Both the position numbers and the translations under genes were made by a program. Shown here piece by piece: positions 29,275 to 37,846 of a DNA stretch of 64,000 nucleotides. Each line of letters starts with the position of its first letter. Within the stretch, counting starts at the first letter, position 1. Below the pieces are notes generated by a model that was not told the DNA's origin, did no database searches, and saw only the letters and a list, made by a program, of their open reading frames with translations. Source of the DNA: Microbacterium sp. 67-17 (GTDB lineage: Bacteria > Actinomycetota > Actinomycetes > Actinomycetales > Microbacteriaceae); the NCBI RefSeq assembly GCF_001898325.1, contig NZ_MKTR01000016.1, positions 95,181 through 159,180 on the forward strand. The letters are read 5' to 3'.

Positions 29275-30750
29275 GTGACCGAACCCGTCGACGTCCTGCT
29301 GATCGGTGGCGGTGTGATGAGCGCCACCCTGGGCACCTTCATCTCCGAACTCCAACCCGACTGGACCATCGAGGTCTATGAGCGCTTGGGCGATGTCGCC
29401 CTGGAGAGCTCGAACGCGTGGAACAACGCCGGCACGGGGCATGCAGCCCTGTGCGAGCTCAACTACATGCCCGCGGCCTCCGACGGCAGCGTGGACCCGG
29501 CCAAGGCGATCTCGATCAACGAGCAGTTCCAGCTCAGTCGCCAGTTCTGGGCGTCGCTGGTCGAGCGCGGCATCCTCGATGAGCCCTCGACCTTCATCAA
29601 CTCGACGCCGCACATGACGTTCGTGCGCGGCGAGAAGGATGTCGCGTATCTGAAACGCCGCTACGAGGCACTGAAGACGCAGCCGCTGTTCGCCGGGATC
29701 GAGTACAGCGAAGACTCCCGCGTGATCAACCAGTGGGCACCGCTGCTCATGCAGAAGCGTCTCGCGAGCGATGAGCCCTTCGCGGCGACCCGGGTTCCCG
29801 CCGGTACGGACGTCGATTTCGGTGCCCTCACGCGGCAGCTGTTCGACAACCTGCAGCACCGTGGCGGCCGTGTCGTCACGGACCGGCAGGTCACAGGGCT
29901 GAAGAAGCTGAAGGACGGCACCTGGGAGGTGTCGTGGCGCAACCAGGTCGGTCGGACGCCCGGCAAGACGCGAGCGCGTTTCGTGTTCGTCGGTGCGGGT
30001 GGGTGGGCGATCAAGCTCCTGCAGAAGTCCGGCATCCCCGAGATCAAGGGCTATGGGGTCTTCCCGATCGGCGGGCAGTGGCTCAAGACCAGCAACCCGG
30101 CCCTCGTTACCCAGCACCGCGCGAAGGTCTACTCGCAGGCATCCGTCGGTGCGCCGCCCATGTCGGTGCCGCACCTGGACACCCGCGTGGTCGACGGCGA
30201 AACGTCGCTGCTGTTCGGGCCGTTCGCGACGTTCAGCCCCAAGTTCCTCAAGCGCGGCTCGATGTTCGACATCGTCGCTCAGGTGCGCCCCGGCAACCTG
30301 TGGCCGATGCTCAAGGTCGCAATCGACAACCCCAGCCTCATCCGCTACCTCATCGGCGAGCTGCTGAAGAACAAGAAGCGCAAGGTCGACAGCCTTCGCA
30401 CGTTCATGCCGACGGCGAAGGATGAGGACTGGATGCTCCTCAACGCCGGTCAGCGCGCCCAGGTGATGAAGAAAGACCCGAAGAAGGGTGGGGTGCTGCA
30501 GTTCGGTACCGAGGTCGTGAGCTCGGCTGACGGAACGATCGCAGGCCTCCTGGGTGCGTCGCCGGGAGCTTCCACGGCAGTGTCGATCATGTTGAGCATC
30601 CTGAAGTCCAGCTTCCCCGACCGCATTGGCGACTGGGAGGGTACGCTTCGCGAACTCATCCCGAGCTACGGTACGCACCTGAACGGCAGCCCGGATGCCG
30701 CGCAGCAGAGCCTCGCTGAGACCGCGAGTGTTCTCGCGCTGAAGGCGTGA
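29275..30750 (+). CDS. mqo: malate:quinone oxidoreductase
   Basis: A 491-residue FAD enzyme at the inner face of the membrane, oxidising malate to oxaloacetate and passing electrons to quinone. The FAD-binding motif is LLIGGGVMSATLG, followed by ESSNAWNNAGTGHAALCELN typical of Mqo. C-terminal GASPGASTAV is the second FAD contact. Normal length. It starts with GTG six bases after a -10-like TAGACT, preceded by a 14-bp palindrome, suggesting regulated leaderless transcription. Confidence 0.95.
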   Translation: MTEPVDVLLIGGGVMSATLGTFISELQPDWTIEVYERLGDVALESSNAWNNAGTGHAALCELNYMPAASDGSVDPAKAISINEQFQLSRQFWASLVERGILDEPSTFINSTPHMTFVRGEKDVAYLKRRYEALKTQPLFAGIEYSEDSRVINQWAPLLMQKRLASDEPFAATRVPAGTDVDFGALTRQLFDNLQHRGGRVVTDRQVTGLKKLKDGTWEVSWRNQVGRTPGKTRARFVFVGAGGWAIKLLQKSGIPEIKGYGVFPIGGQWLKTSNPALVTQHRAKVYSQASVGAPPMSVPHLDTRVVDGETSLLFGPFATFSPKFLKRGSMFDIVAQVRPGNLWPMLKVAIDNPSLIRYLIGELLKNKKRKVDSLRTFMPTAKDEDWMLLNAGQRAQVMKKDPKKGGVLQFGTEVVSSADGTIAGLLGASPGASTAVSIMLSILKSSFPDRIGDWEGTLRELIPSYGTHLNGSPDAAQQSLAETASVLALKA

Positions 30751-30782
30751 CGCTCGCCCTGTCGCCGAGCTGAGATCCGATC

Positions 30783-31436
30783 GTGGCAAAGCTGTACTTC
30801 CGGTACGGAGCGATGAACTCCGGAAAGTCCACCGCCCTGCTACAGGCGGCGTACAACTACGAGGAGCGCGGCCAGCACGTGCTGCTGGCCAAGCCCGCGA
30901 TCGACACGAAGGAAGCCGATCACATCTCGAGCCGGCTCGGTGTCACCCGTCTCGTGGACTTCCTCATCCCGCCGGTCGCCGATCTGCGTGCGCTCTTCGC
31001 ACATCATCGTGAACAGCTCGTGCGCCGCGAGAACGAAGCGCTCGTTCCCGAAGCTGAAGAGCAGCGCACGGATGTCGCGTGTCTCCTCATCGACGAGGCG
31101 CAGTTCCTGACTCCCGAGCAGGTCGACGATCTGCTGCGGATCGTGGTGCTCGATGGCGTTCCGGTGCTCGCGTACGGCATCCGCACTGATTTTCGCACCC
31201 ACGCGTTCCCGGGATCCCGGCGTTTGCTCGAACTTGCCCACTCGCTCGAGGAACTCAAGACCATCTGCCGCTGCGGACGTAAGGCGATCTTCAACGCGCG
31301 CCTGGTGGGCGGCAGGTTCGTCTTCGACGGCGATCAGGTCGCCATCGACGAGCTCTCGACCGACCGCGTCACGTACGAGTCGATGTGTGCCGAGTGCTAC
31401 CTGCGTGAGTCTGGCGGGCGCATCGACGGTCGCTGA
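30783..31436 (+). CDS. tdk: thymidine kinase
   Basis: A 217-residue type II thymidine kinase phosphorylating thymidine with ATP. The P-loop is GAMNSGKST; Walker B is LLIDEAQFLTPEQ; the lasso zinc site uses CRCG and CAECY near the C-terminus; the tyrosine of VTYESMC contacts the base. GTG start; a weak TGAGAT lies 6 bp upstream. The gene ends in a hairpin shared with the convergent DUF1295 gene. Confidence 0.95.
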   Translation: MAKLYFRYGAMNSGKSTALLQAAYNYEERGQHVLLAKPAIDTKEADHISSRLGVTRLVDFLIPPVADLRALFAHHREQLVRRENEALVPEAEEQRTDVACLLIDEAQFLTPEQVDDLLRIVVLDGVPVLAYGIRTDFRTHAFPGSRRLLELAHSLEELKTICRCGRKAIFNARLVGGRFVFDGDQVAIDELSTDRVTYESMCAECYLRESGGRIDGR

Positions 31437-31460
31437 GTCCCTCGGCCCGCGAGGGCCTCA
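31434..31460. terminator. bidirectional hairpin between tdk and DUF1295 gene
   Basis: TGAG (31434-31437) pairs with CTCA (31457-31460), and CCCTCG (31439-31444) with CGAGGG (31450-31455), around a 5-nt loop. It covers both convergent stop codons. There is no T-tract. Confidence 0.55.
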
Positions 31461-32300
31461 GGCGTTGGCCTCAGCAGGCCGCTGACGCGGCGGCAGCGGT
31501 ACCAGCATCGAGGTCGCCCGCTGGTACTGCGCGTATGCCGGGTACTTGGATGCCGAGATCGACTCCGTGAACACGGTGGAGCCGATGAACAGCACGGTCA
31601 GCAGCGCGGCGCCGATGACCGTCCAGTTGATCACACCGCCCCAGACTCCCGCGCCAGCGGCGACCGCGGCAGTGGCGCCGAGCGCATAGAACGCCCACCA
31701 CTGCGCCTGCTCGAAGAAGAAGTTCGGATGCCGGCTGTAGCGCCAGAGTCCGGTCGTGAGGAATCCGGGCTCCAGGGTCCCTCCCGCGGCCTGCTTGGCC
31801 TTGTGGAAGTCCCACTGCTGCTGGTCGGCAACGAACTCGCCCACCAGGAACAGGGCGAACAGCACAGCGAAGGCTGCATCCCAGCCGGTGAACGGCGTGG
31901 GGTTCTGCCACGCGATGAGGGCCGGGAGCGAGATCAGTACGAGGAGGGCGTTCTGGTAGAGCACGATGAAGAACACGTTGAAGAGCTGGAACTGCGCGGG
32001 AGTCATCCGGGCCCGCAGGATCGCCCACCGGTAGTCCTCCATCCCGGTGTATCCGCCCTTGCGCGCGAAGTTGAACGTCAAGCGCGCACCCCAGGCCGTG
32101 ACGAGAACCGCCATCACCACAAGCCGCGTCGCCTCTTCGCCTGCCACGAGCGCGGCAATCGCAAACACCCACACGTAGACCGCCGGCACAACCGACCACA
32201 GCCGGTCGACCCACGACGTGTCTTTCGTGATGATCGACGCGACCCAGCAGAACAGTGACACAGCGGCAGCGATGCCGATGACGATGAGGAGGGGATCCAT
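31458..32300 (-). CDS. DUF1295 (steroid 5-alpha-reductase-like) membrane protein
   Basis: A 280-residue membrane protein with about seven helices. The C-terminal signature is clear: GLWRYSRHPNFFFEQAQWWAF, the RxSRHPNYxxE motif of DUF1295 and isoprenylcysteine methyltransferase/reductase-like proteins. Substrate unknown. The start is 6 bp from a TAGCGT -10-like box on the same strand. It is divergent from a GntR regulator whose operator lies between the two, so control by that regulator is possible. Confidence 0.85.
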   Translation of the reverse strand: MDPLLIVIGIAAAVSLFCWVASIITKDTSWVDRLWSVVPAVYVWVFAIAALVAGEEATRLVVMAVLVTAWGARLTFNFARKGGYTGMEDYRWAILRARMTPAQFQLFNVFFIVLYQNALLVLISLPALIAWQNPTPFTGWDAAFAVLFALFLVGEFVADQQQWDFHKAKQAAGGTLEPGFLTTGLWRYSRHPNFFFEQAQWWAFYALGATAAVAAGAGVWGGVINWTVIGAALLTVLFIGSTVFTESISASKYPAYAQYQRATSMLVPLPPRQRPAEANA

Positions 32301-32306
32301 GCCCCC

Positions 32307-32312
32307 ACGCTA
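32307..32312 (-). promoter_or_regulatory. candidate -10 for leaderless DUF1295 gene
   Basis: On the minus strand TAGCGT lies 6 bp before the ATG at 32300. Confidence 0.45.
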
Positions 32313-32360
32313 GCGTCGGCTCCGGGGTTTTGCGTGGTCATCCCGCGTGCGCGTTTGGCG

Positions 32361-32373
32361 GTGGTCAGACCAC
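32361..32373. promoter_or_regulatory. GntR/FadR-family operator
   Basis: GTGGTCAGACCAC is an inverted repeat around one central base. It fits the TNGTNNNACNA core bound by FadR-subfamily regulators such as LldR and PdhR. It sits directly upstream of a TAGCCT -10 (32378-32383) for the regulator gene, a position suited to autorepression. Confidence 0.6.
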
Positions 32374-32404
32374 TGGGTAGCCTGAGGCAGACGAAGGAGT
32401 GCCT

Positions 32405-33112
32405 GTGACGGATGCCCCGGCCAAGGCCTGGCGGATCGTGCTGGATCGGATCGAGAGCGATCTGATGAGCGGAGAACTCGGTCCCGGCGACCGCCTGCCC
32501 CCCGAACGCGAGTTGGCGACGACCCTGGGTGTCGGCAGGTCGAGTGTTCGCGAGGCGCTACGGGTGCTGGAGGTCATGGGCCTGATACGCACGGGCACGG
32601 GCTCCGGCCCGACTGCCGGTGCGATCATCATCGGCACGCCGTCGGGCGGCATGGCGGCCCTCCTGCGGCTGCAGCTGGCAGCGCAGAGCTTCGCGGTCGA
32701 GGATGTCGTGCAGACCCGTATCGCTCTCGAGTCGGCCGTCGTCGCTGATCTGGCTGCCGCAGAGTCCCCCGATCTCGTCGATGTTCAGCGGGTGCTGGGG
32801 GCGATGGATGACCCGTCGCTGAGCCCGGCGGAGTTCGTTGTCCTCGATGCGCAGCTACACCTGGCGTTGGCGGAAGCTGCTGGAAACGGCGTCACGGTGG
32901 CCATGATGGGCGGCCTACGCGACGCCATCGAGGGCTACGTGGCGCGCGGCATCCGTCGAATCGCCGACTGGGATGACGCAGCAGCACGCCTCCGTCACGA
33001 GCATCACCAGATCGTCGAGCTCATCGGCGAGGGTCAGGCTGACGCTGCGCGTGCGGCTGTGACCGACCACATCCGTGGTTATTACGCGACGGTCACCGCT
33101 CCGACGGAGTAG
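32405..33112 (+). CDS. FadR/GntR family transcriptional regulator
   Basis: A 235-residue regulator. The N-terminal winged helix shows LPPERELATTLGVGRSSVREA, then LEVMGLIRTGTGSG. The C-terminal all-helical FCD domain (about 95-225) has the usual metal-site histidines, including one in DAQLHLALAEAAGN and one in RLRHEHHQIVELIGEG. GTG 32405 chosen because GGAG lies 5 bp upstream; a GTG 6 bp earlier would be on top of that site. Ligand probably a small carboxylate by family. Its last 20 bp overlap the convergent HAD gene. Confidence 0.85.
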   Translation: MTDAPAKAWRIVLDRIESDLMSGELGPGDRLPPERELATTLGVGRSSVREALRVLEVMGLIRTGTGSGPTAGAIIIGTPSGGMAALLRLQLAAQSFAVEDVVQTRIALESAVVADLAAAESPDLVDVQRVLGAMDDPSLSPAEFVVLDAQLHLALAEAAGNGVTVAMMGGLRDAIEGYVARGIRRIADWDDAAARLRHEHHQIVELIGEGQADAARAAVTDHIRGYYATVTAPTE

Positions 33113-33869
33113 GCAACGTCGGGATGAACGCCTCGAGGAACTCGGCGGTGTCCTCCCACCCCTCAACGGCCTGGCAGGTGACACCGATCGCGAGGACCGG
33201 GTAGTCGTTGCCGTCCGGGTCGAGACGGTCGCCGACGAAGAGCATGTCATCGAGGGGGATGCCGGTCTGTTCGGCGAGCTGGCGCATCCCGTACGCCTTG
33301 TCGATCCCGCGCGCGGTGATGTCCACCGAGGTCGATCCGCCGGAGCGCACCTCGAGGTCGGGTACCCGAGCGGCAACGGCCTCGCGGAGCCGGTTCTTCT
33401 TCTCTCCCGTGGGATCCCAGGCCATCTTGGCGTCGACGGGAGCCTGCTGCCCTAGGGCTGAGAACGTGATCTGTGAGCCGCGATCTTCGAGGATGTCTCC
33501 CCAGGTCTCCGACTCCCACAGGCCGAGGCGCTTGGCCTCTTCTTCGACGGCAGCGAGTGCCCGCTGCTTCTCATCGTCGGTGAGCGAGTGCGCGTAGATG
33601 GTCTCGATACCGTCAGTGTTCAGCCGGTAGTACTGCGTGCCGCATGTGGGGAGCAGGTGTAGCCGCGAGAGCGTGTCAGCCGACGTCTCGGGCAGGCGGT
33701 CAACGACCTGCATCGTGAACTGGGCGAGCTGTCCGCCCGAGATGATCGCGACCTCGACGCGCTCGGCAAGAGCGACGAGCAGGTCGCCCATCCGCGGGTC
33801 GATCGCGCTCTTCGAGGGAGCCAGCGTGTCATCCAGATCGAACGCAACCAGGCGGGGAGGGGTGGCCAT
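33093..33869 (-). CDS. HAD-IIB family hydrolase (phosphomannomutase-like)
   Basis: A 258-residue HAD. Motif I VAFDLDDTLAPSKS has both catalytic aspartates, motif II is AIISGGQLAQF, and the late motif is FVGDRLDPDGND. The long C2 cap between them, with the lysine in GIDKAYG, places it in HAD-IIB close to eukaryotic-type phosphomannomutases and sucrose-phosphate phosphatases. The ATG has GGAAGGA 6 bp upstream. Substrate unknown. Convergent with and overlapping the GntR gene by 20 bp. Confidence 0.8.
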   Translation of the reverse strand: MATPPRLVAFDLDDTLAPSKSAIDPRMGDLLVALAERVEVAIISGGQLAQFTMQVVDRLPETSADTLSRLHLLPTCGTQYYRLNTDGIETIYAHSLTDDEKQRALAAVEEEAKRLGLWESETWGDILEDRGSQITFSALGQQAPVDAKMAWDPTGEKKNRLREAVAARVPDLEVRSGGSTSVDITARGIDKAYGMRQLAEQTGIPLDDMLFVGDRLDPDGNDYPVLAIGVTCQAVEGWEDTAEFLEAFIPTLPTPSER

Positions 33870-33932
33870 CAGGATCCTTCCGGGAGGGGCGACGACACCG
33901 TCAGGTCTTGATTGTTGTGATCTTGCTCGATG

Positions 33933-34002
33933 GTCGGGGTGCGCCCCAGGGCCACTCCACGCGCCGCTTCGCGTCGCGCGGAGCCTCGGGCGCTGGGGGC
34001 CC
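33933..34002 (-). repeat. tRNA-associated hairpin element, copy 1, with tRNA-Pro 3'-end copy
   Basis: Read on the minus strand, 34002-33944 is a 59-bp imperfect palindrome starting GGGCCC and ending TGGGG. It aligns without gaps to 50305-50363, with 46 of 59 bases identical. It is followed at 33941-33933 by CACCCCGAC, a copy of the tRNA-Pro acceptor 3' end (34074-34066). Confidence 0.6.
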
Positions 34003-34017
34003 GTTAGTCACCGCGAT

Positions 34018-34064
34018 CATTGTCTTGCGGGAGCCGATCTGTGGTCGACTCCCGCAAGACAATG
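34018..34064 (-). terminator. 16-bp perfect hairpin after tRNA-Pro
   Basis: CATTGTCTTGCGGGAG (34018-34033) is perfectly complementary to CTCCCGCAAGACAATG (34049-34064), with a 15-nt loop. It starts 2 bp beyond the tRNA 3' end. There is no T-tract after it on the transcribed strand, so it may serve in 3' processing as well as termination. Confidence 0.65.
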
Positions 34065-34066
34065 CG

Positions 34067-34140
34067 TCGGGGTGACAGGATTTGAACCTGCGGCCTCGTC
34101 GTCCCGAACGACGCGCGCTACCAAGCTGCGCCACACCCCG
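34067..34140 (-). tRNA. tRNA-Pro (anticodon CGG)
   Basis: On the minus strand the acceptor CGGGGTG pairs with CACCCCG, discriminator A, CCA not encoded. The D arm is GCGCAGCTTGGTAGCGC, the anticodon loop TTCGGGA gives anticodon CGG, and the T arm GCAGGTTCAAATCCTGT is canonical. Confidence 0.95.
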
Positions 34141-34153
34141 TGGCAACCGTTCG

Positions 34154-34159
34154 AGTCTA
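34154..34159 (-). promoter_or_regulatory. candidate -10 of tRNA-Pro
   Basis: On the minus strand TAGACT ends 13 bp before the tRNA 5' end. Confidence 0.45.
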
Positions 34160-34164
34160 CCCGA

Positions 34165-35124
34165 TCAGCGCGCGCCGCCCGAACCGCTGTCGGCATCCAC
34201 CGCGGTGAGAGTGATCAGCGAGACCTCCGGACGGCAGGCGAAGCGCACCGGCGCGTAGATCGAATGACCGACGCCGGCGCTGACGTTCAGCGGCACCGAG
34301 CGTCCCTCGCTCGTCCAGGTGCTCAGGCCCCGCGCCTGGTCGAGCGGGATGTCGCAGTTGGCCACCAGGGCGCCGAATCCCGGCATCCGTACCTGGCCGC
34401 CGTGGGTGTGTCCGGCGAAGATCATGTCTGCGCCGAGCCCCGTGAAGGAATCGAGCACGCGGCGGTAAGGCGCGTGGCTGACGCCGATCGTGAGTTCGGG
34501 TGACTGCGCCTTCAGGTCGTCCACGAGCGGTGGGAGGACCTCGAGACGGTCCCAGTGCCGGTGGGCATCGCTGACGCCGAAGGCTACGATGGCGTGCCCG
34601 TCCACGGCGAAGGATGCGGCGGCATTGTTCAGCTCGCGCCAGCCGAGCGTGCTCTGCAGGTAGTCGTCGAGCGCTCCGACATCGAGGCGGTCTGGCCTCG
34701 GTATCGACGTCGAGGGGCCCGAGAAATAACGCAGCGGGTTGCGGGGGAGCGGGGCGTCGTGATCGTTCGATCCGTGCACGTAGACGCCCGGGATGCCGCG
34801 CAGCGGGTCGAGCGCGGCGCGAACGCCGGTCAGCCCTTCCGCGTGGCCGAGGTTGTCGCCGGTGTTCACGACGAGGTCAGGGTGGAGCTCGTCGGCAAGC
34901 CCCGCGAGCCAGCGCTGCTTGCGGCGCTGCCACGGTGCCATGTGGATGTCGGAGAGGTGCAGGATCCGCAGGGGAGCGGAGCCTGCGGGCAGGATGTGCA
35001 CCTCGTGTCGGCGCACCGTGTAAAGGTAGCGCTCAATACCCATTCCCCAGACTGCAGTGCCGACGCCGACCGCCCCCACGACCCCGAGGGTCGTGAGGGC
35101 GGTGCGTCCGAGCGGTGAGCTCAC
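34165..35124 (-). CDS. metallophosphoesterase, membrane-anchored
   Basis: A 319-residue calcineurin-like phosphoesterase. After one N-terminal helix (about 8-30) the metal-binding motifs follow in order: DIHMAPWQ, VVNTGDNLG, GSNDHD, then SHAPYR and the late GHTHGGQ. The fold resembles YkuE-type enzymes. GTG start overlaps the stop of the PBP gene by GTGA, so it is co-translated with it; a role in cell-wall or lipid phosphate metabolism is therefore plausible but unproven. Confidence 0.9.
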   Translation of the reverse strand: MSSPLGRTALTTLGVVGAVGVGTAVWGMGIERYLYTVRRHEVHILPAGSAPLRILHLSDIHMAPWQRRKQRWLAGLADELHPDLVVNTGDNLGHAEGLTGVRAALDPLRGIPGVYVHGSNDHDAPLPRNPLRYFSGPSTSIPRPDRLDVGALDDYLQSTLGWRELNNAAASFAVDGHAIVAFGVSDAHRHWDRLEVLPPLVDDLKAQSPELTIGVSHAPYRRVLDSFTGLGADMIFAGHTHGGQVRMPGFGALVANCDIPLDQARGLSTWTSEGRSVPLNVSAGVGHSIYAPVRFACRPEVSLITLTAVDADSGSGGAR

Positions 35125-37727
35125 GGGGTTGGTGCCGGTGCCGGTGCCGTACAGGTCACGTTAAGGTTTACGGTCGATCCCCGCGCGACAACCTTGCCGG
35201 CCTCGGGGCTCGTGCCCGTCACGGTTGCCGTCGTGGCGGGGCTGTTGCACGTGCCGCCGGTGACGTTCAGACCCGCATCCTGGAGGGCCTTTCGGGCTGA
35301 CTCGACCGAACCGCTGACAGCAGGGACGAAAACGCCCTGACCGTTGCTCGGACGAAGCGTGACGACGGTGCCGCCCGCGACCTTTCCTGCGCCGGGATCC
35401 TGCTGTGCGACGATTCCGGAACCCTCGGTCGAGTCGACGGGGTCTCCCACGACGACTTCGAATCCGGCATCCTCGAGCGTCTTGGTCGCTGCCTCGACGC
35501 TCTGGCCGACCACGTTCGGCAGGTCGTACAGGACGGTCTTCGTGAGGTTCGAGTCAGGTGCGGGGAACCCGTCTCCGCCATAGAGGGCGTCAGCGGCGCG
35601 CAGAATGGGCTTTGCCACGGAGTGTCGCGTATAGAGGTGATTCCACGGCCAGCGACTGACATCGGCGTCGCCGACGGAGTTGCCGACCCAGACGGCGGTC
35701 GTGACGTTCGTGCTCGAAGCGACCAGCCAGGTCTGCTTCGCTTCGTGCGTACCGGTCTTGCCGAGGATCGGCGTGCCGTCATAGGGGTTTGATGCCCTGC
35801 CTGAACCGTTGGTCATAACCCCTTGCAGTGCGTAGGCGGCTGTCGCGGCGATGTTCGGCTCCAGCACCTGGGTGCACGACGCGGCCGGCAGCGCTACCTC
35901 GTTGCCGTTGGCATCAGTGATCCGGTCGATCGCCTTCGGGGTGCAATACACGCCGTTGTTCGCAATCGTCGCGTACGCGGCGGCGACGTCGATCGGTGCG
36001 ATGTTGTTCGAGCCGAGCACCTGGAACGGCACACGCACTTCCACCGGGCTCCCGTCCCCGCGCACGACACCCATCTTCGCGGCAGTCTTCTCGATACCGC
36101 AGAGATCGAGTTTCGAGGCCATCGCCAGGAATCCGGTGTTGAGCGAGTCGGCAGTGAACCGCATCGGGGTCCCGACGTAGCCGGAGCTCTTGGCGAAGTT
36201 GTTGATCAGCGTCGTGTTGTTGGTGATGTCGCCGAAGCAGCTGTTGCGGAAGGTCTTGAAGACCTGGACATTGCCGTTGAGGACCTCGTTCACCGAGTGA
36301 CCCTCTTGCAGCCACTCCAAGAGCGTGAAGACCTTGAACGTCGATCCGCCCTCGAACCCGGTGGAACCGCCGTACTTGAGATTTCCCGCGTAGACCAGGG
36401 ATGAATAGTTCGGATCGCCGGTGATCGTCTCGCTGAAGTTCGTGTTCTGCGTGATCTCCAGGATCCGGCCGGTCTTGGTCTCGATACTCGTCGTCGCAGC
36501 GCCGAGGCGCCCCGTCTCGGCGCTGGCGTAGCCGTCGATCGAGGTCTGCACGTTGTCGGTCATCGCCTGTTCAGCGGCTTGCTGAAGGCGCCGGTCGATC
36601 GTCAGGTAGACATTGAGTCCGCCCTGCTTCAGGAGCTTCGTGCGCTCTTCCTTCGTCGCACCGAAGGCCTCGTCGTTTTCCATGATTCCGCGGGCGTACT
36701 GGCAGAAGTAGGCAGCCTTTCCGGGAACGACTCCACAGCCGGTGCTTGCCGGAGTGATGTTCGGTGTGATCGGTTCGGCAACCGCGGCGTCGTGTTCCTC
36801 CTGCGTGATCTTGCCATCGGTAAGCATCCGGTCCAGGACGTAGGTTTGTCGCTTCTTCGTCAGCGAATAGCCGTCAGCCGCACTGTTGATCGGATTGCCG
36901 TCCTTGTCGGTCCAGGACCCATCCGGCCTGTCGAGGCGGTAGAGGTTCGGGGTCTGCACCATGCCGGCGAGCGCCGCGGCCTGGCCGAGCGTCAGGTCGG
37001 CGGGGTTCACGCCGAAGTAGTAGTGCGCAGCGGCACCGATACCGTAGTTCTGACCGCCGAAGTTCGCGATGTTGAGGTAGCCGAGCAGGATCTCGTCCTT
37101 GGAGTACTTCTGCTCGAGAGCGATCGCGTACCGCATCTCCTGCAGCTTTCGCTGGTAGCCCTCGACGCCGCTGGCGACGGTCGCGTCAGTGAAGCACGCG
37201 TCCTTGGCGGCATCCTTCTCTTCCTGCGTCATGTCGGCGTCGTCGCCGGTGCCGACCTCGGCCTCGCACTTCTGGATGAGGATGTTCTTCACGTACTGCT
37301 GGCTGATGGATGACCCACCGCCCTGCTCGCCGCCGGAGATGACGGCGCGAGCGGTTCCGACGAGATCGACACCGCCGTGCGAGTAGAAGTTCTTGTCTTC
37401 GCTCGAGAGGATCGCGTCATACATGACAGGCGCGACCTCATCGAAGGTCACCGGATCGCGGTTCTGGTCATAGAACTGCGTCATGACCTCGTACTCGCCC
37501 GTGTCGTAGTTCATCCAGTAGAAGGTCGTCGGCAGCATCAGCTCGTCGATCTCGAGCGCGCTGGGAAGATTGTCGAAAAGCGTGATCGCGCTGGATGCAG
37601 CGGCACCAGAAATGGCGATCGCCGGCGTCACGGTAGCGGCAACGAGGACTCCGGCGACGGTGCTGAGGCCGACCACACCGAGGAGGCCGCCGAGCACACC
37701 GCCAGCCGTTCTTTTCGTTTCAGGCAT
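35121..37727 (-). CDS. class A penicillin-binding protein with PASTA repeats
   Basis: An 868-residue bifunctional peptidoglycan synthase. One N-terminal helix is followed by the glycosyltransferase domain (SSEDKNFYSHGG with the catalytic Glu, and GGSSISQQYVKN). The transpeptidase domain has the serine of GGSTFK at residue 462, the SLNT motif and GKTGTHEAKQTW. Two PASTA domains close the C-terminus (LPNVVGQSVEAATKTLEDAG, and VPAVSGSVESARKALQDAG). Very close to PonA1/PBP1-type proteins. A -10-like TAGCAT lies 7 bp before the ATG. It overlaps the phosphoesterase gene. Confidence 0.95.
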   Translation of the reverse strand: MPETKRTAGGVLGGLLGVVGLSTVAGVLVAATVTPAIAISGAAASSAITLFDNLPSALEIDELMLPTTFYWMNYDTGEYEVMTQFYDQNRDPVTFDEVAPVMYDAILSSEDKNFYSHGGVDLVGTARAVISGGEQGGGSSISQQYVKNILIQKCEAEVGTGDDADMTQEEKDAAKDACFTDATVASGVEGYQRKLQEMRYAIALEQKYSKDEILLGYLNIANFGGQNYGIGAAAHYYFGVNPADLTLGQAAALAGMVQTPNLYRLDRPDGSWTDKDGNPINSAADGYSLTKKRQTYVLDRMLTDGKITQEEHDAAVAEPITPNITPASTGCGVVPGKAAYFCQYARGIMENDEAFGATKEERTKLLKQGGLNVYLTIDRRLQQAAEQAMTDNVQTSIDGYASAETGRLGAATTSIETKTGRILEITQNTNFSETITGDPNYSSLVYAGNLKYGGSTGFEGGSTFKVFTLLEWLQEGHSVNEVLNGNVQVFKTFRNSCFGDITNNTTLINNFAKSSGYVGTPMRFTADSLNTGFLAMASKLDLCGIEKTAAKMGVVRGDGSPVEVRVPFQVLGSNNIAPIDVAAAYATIANNGVYCTPKAIDRITDANGNEVALPAASCTQVLEPNIAATAAYALQGVMTNGSGRASNPYDGTPILGKTGTHEAKQTWLVASSTNVTTAVWVGNSVGDADVSRWPWNHLYTRHSVAKPILRAADALYGGDGFPAPDSNLTKTVLYDLPNVVGQSVEAATKTLEDAGFEVVVGDPVDSTEGSGIVAQQDPGAGKVAGGTVVTLRPSNGQGVFVPAVSGSVESARKALQDAGLNVTGGTCNSPATTATVTGTSPEAGKVVARGSTVNLNVTCTAPAPAPTP

Positions 37728-37734
37728 AGGCTTG

Positions 37735-37740
37735 ATGCTA
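37735..37740 (-). promoter_or_regulatory. candidate -10 for leaderless PBP gene
   Basis: On the minus strand TAGCAT lies 7 bp before the ATG at 37727. Confidence 0.35.
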
Positions 37741-37846
37741 AGGGAGCTTCCTGTGCGAAGGCTCGACAGCTTCGCGCGCGCCCGCCAGGTCGAGGCCGCA
37801 GGGAGGCATCCGTTCCCTCGCCGTCACCGACCACCCGGGAGCCCCG

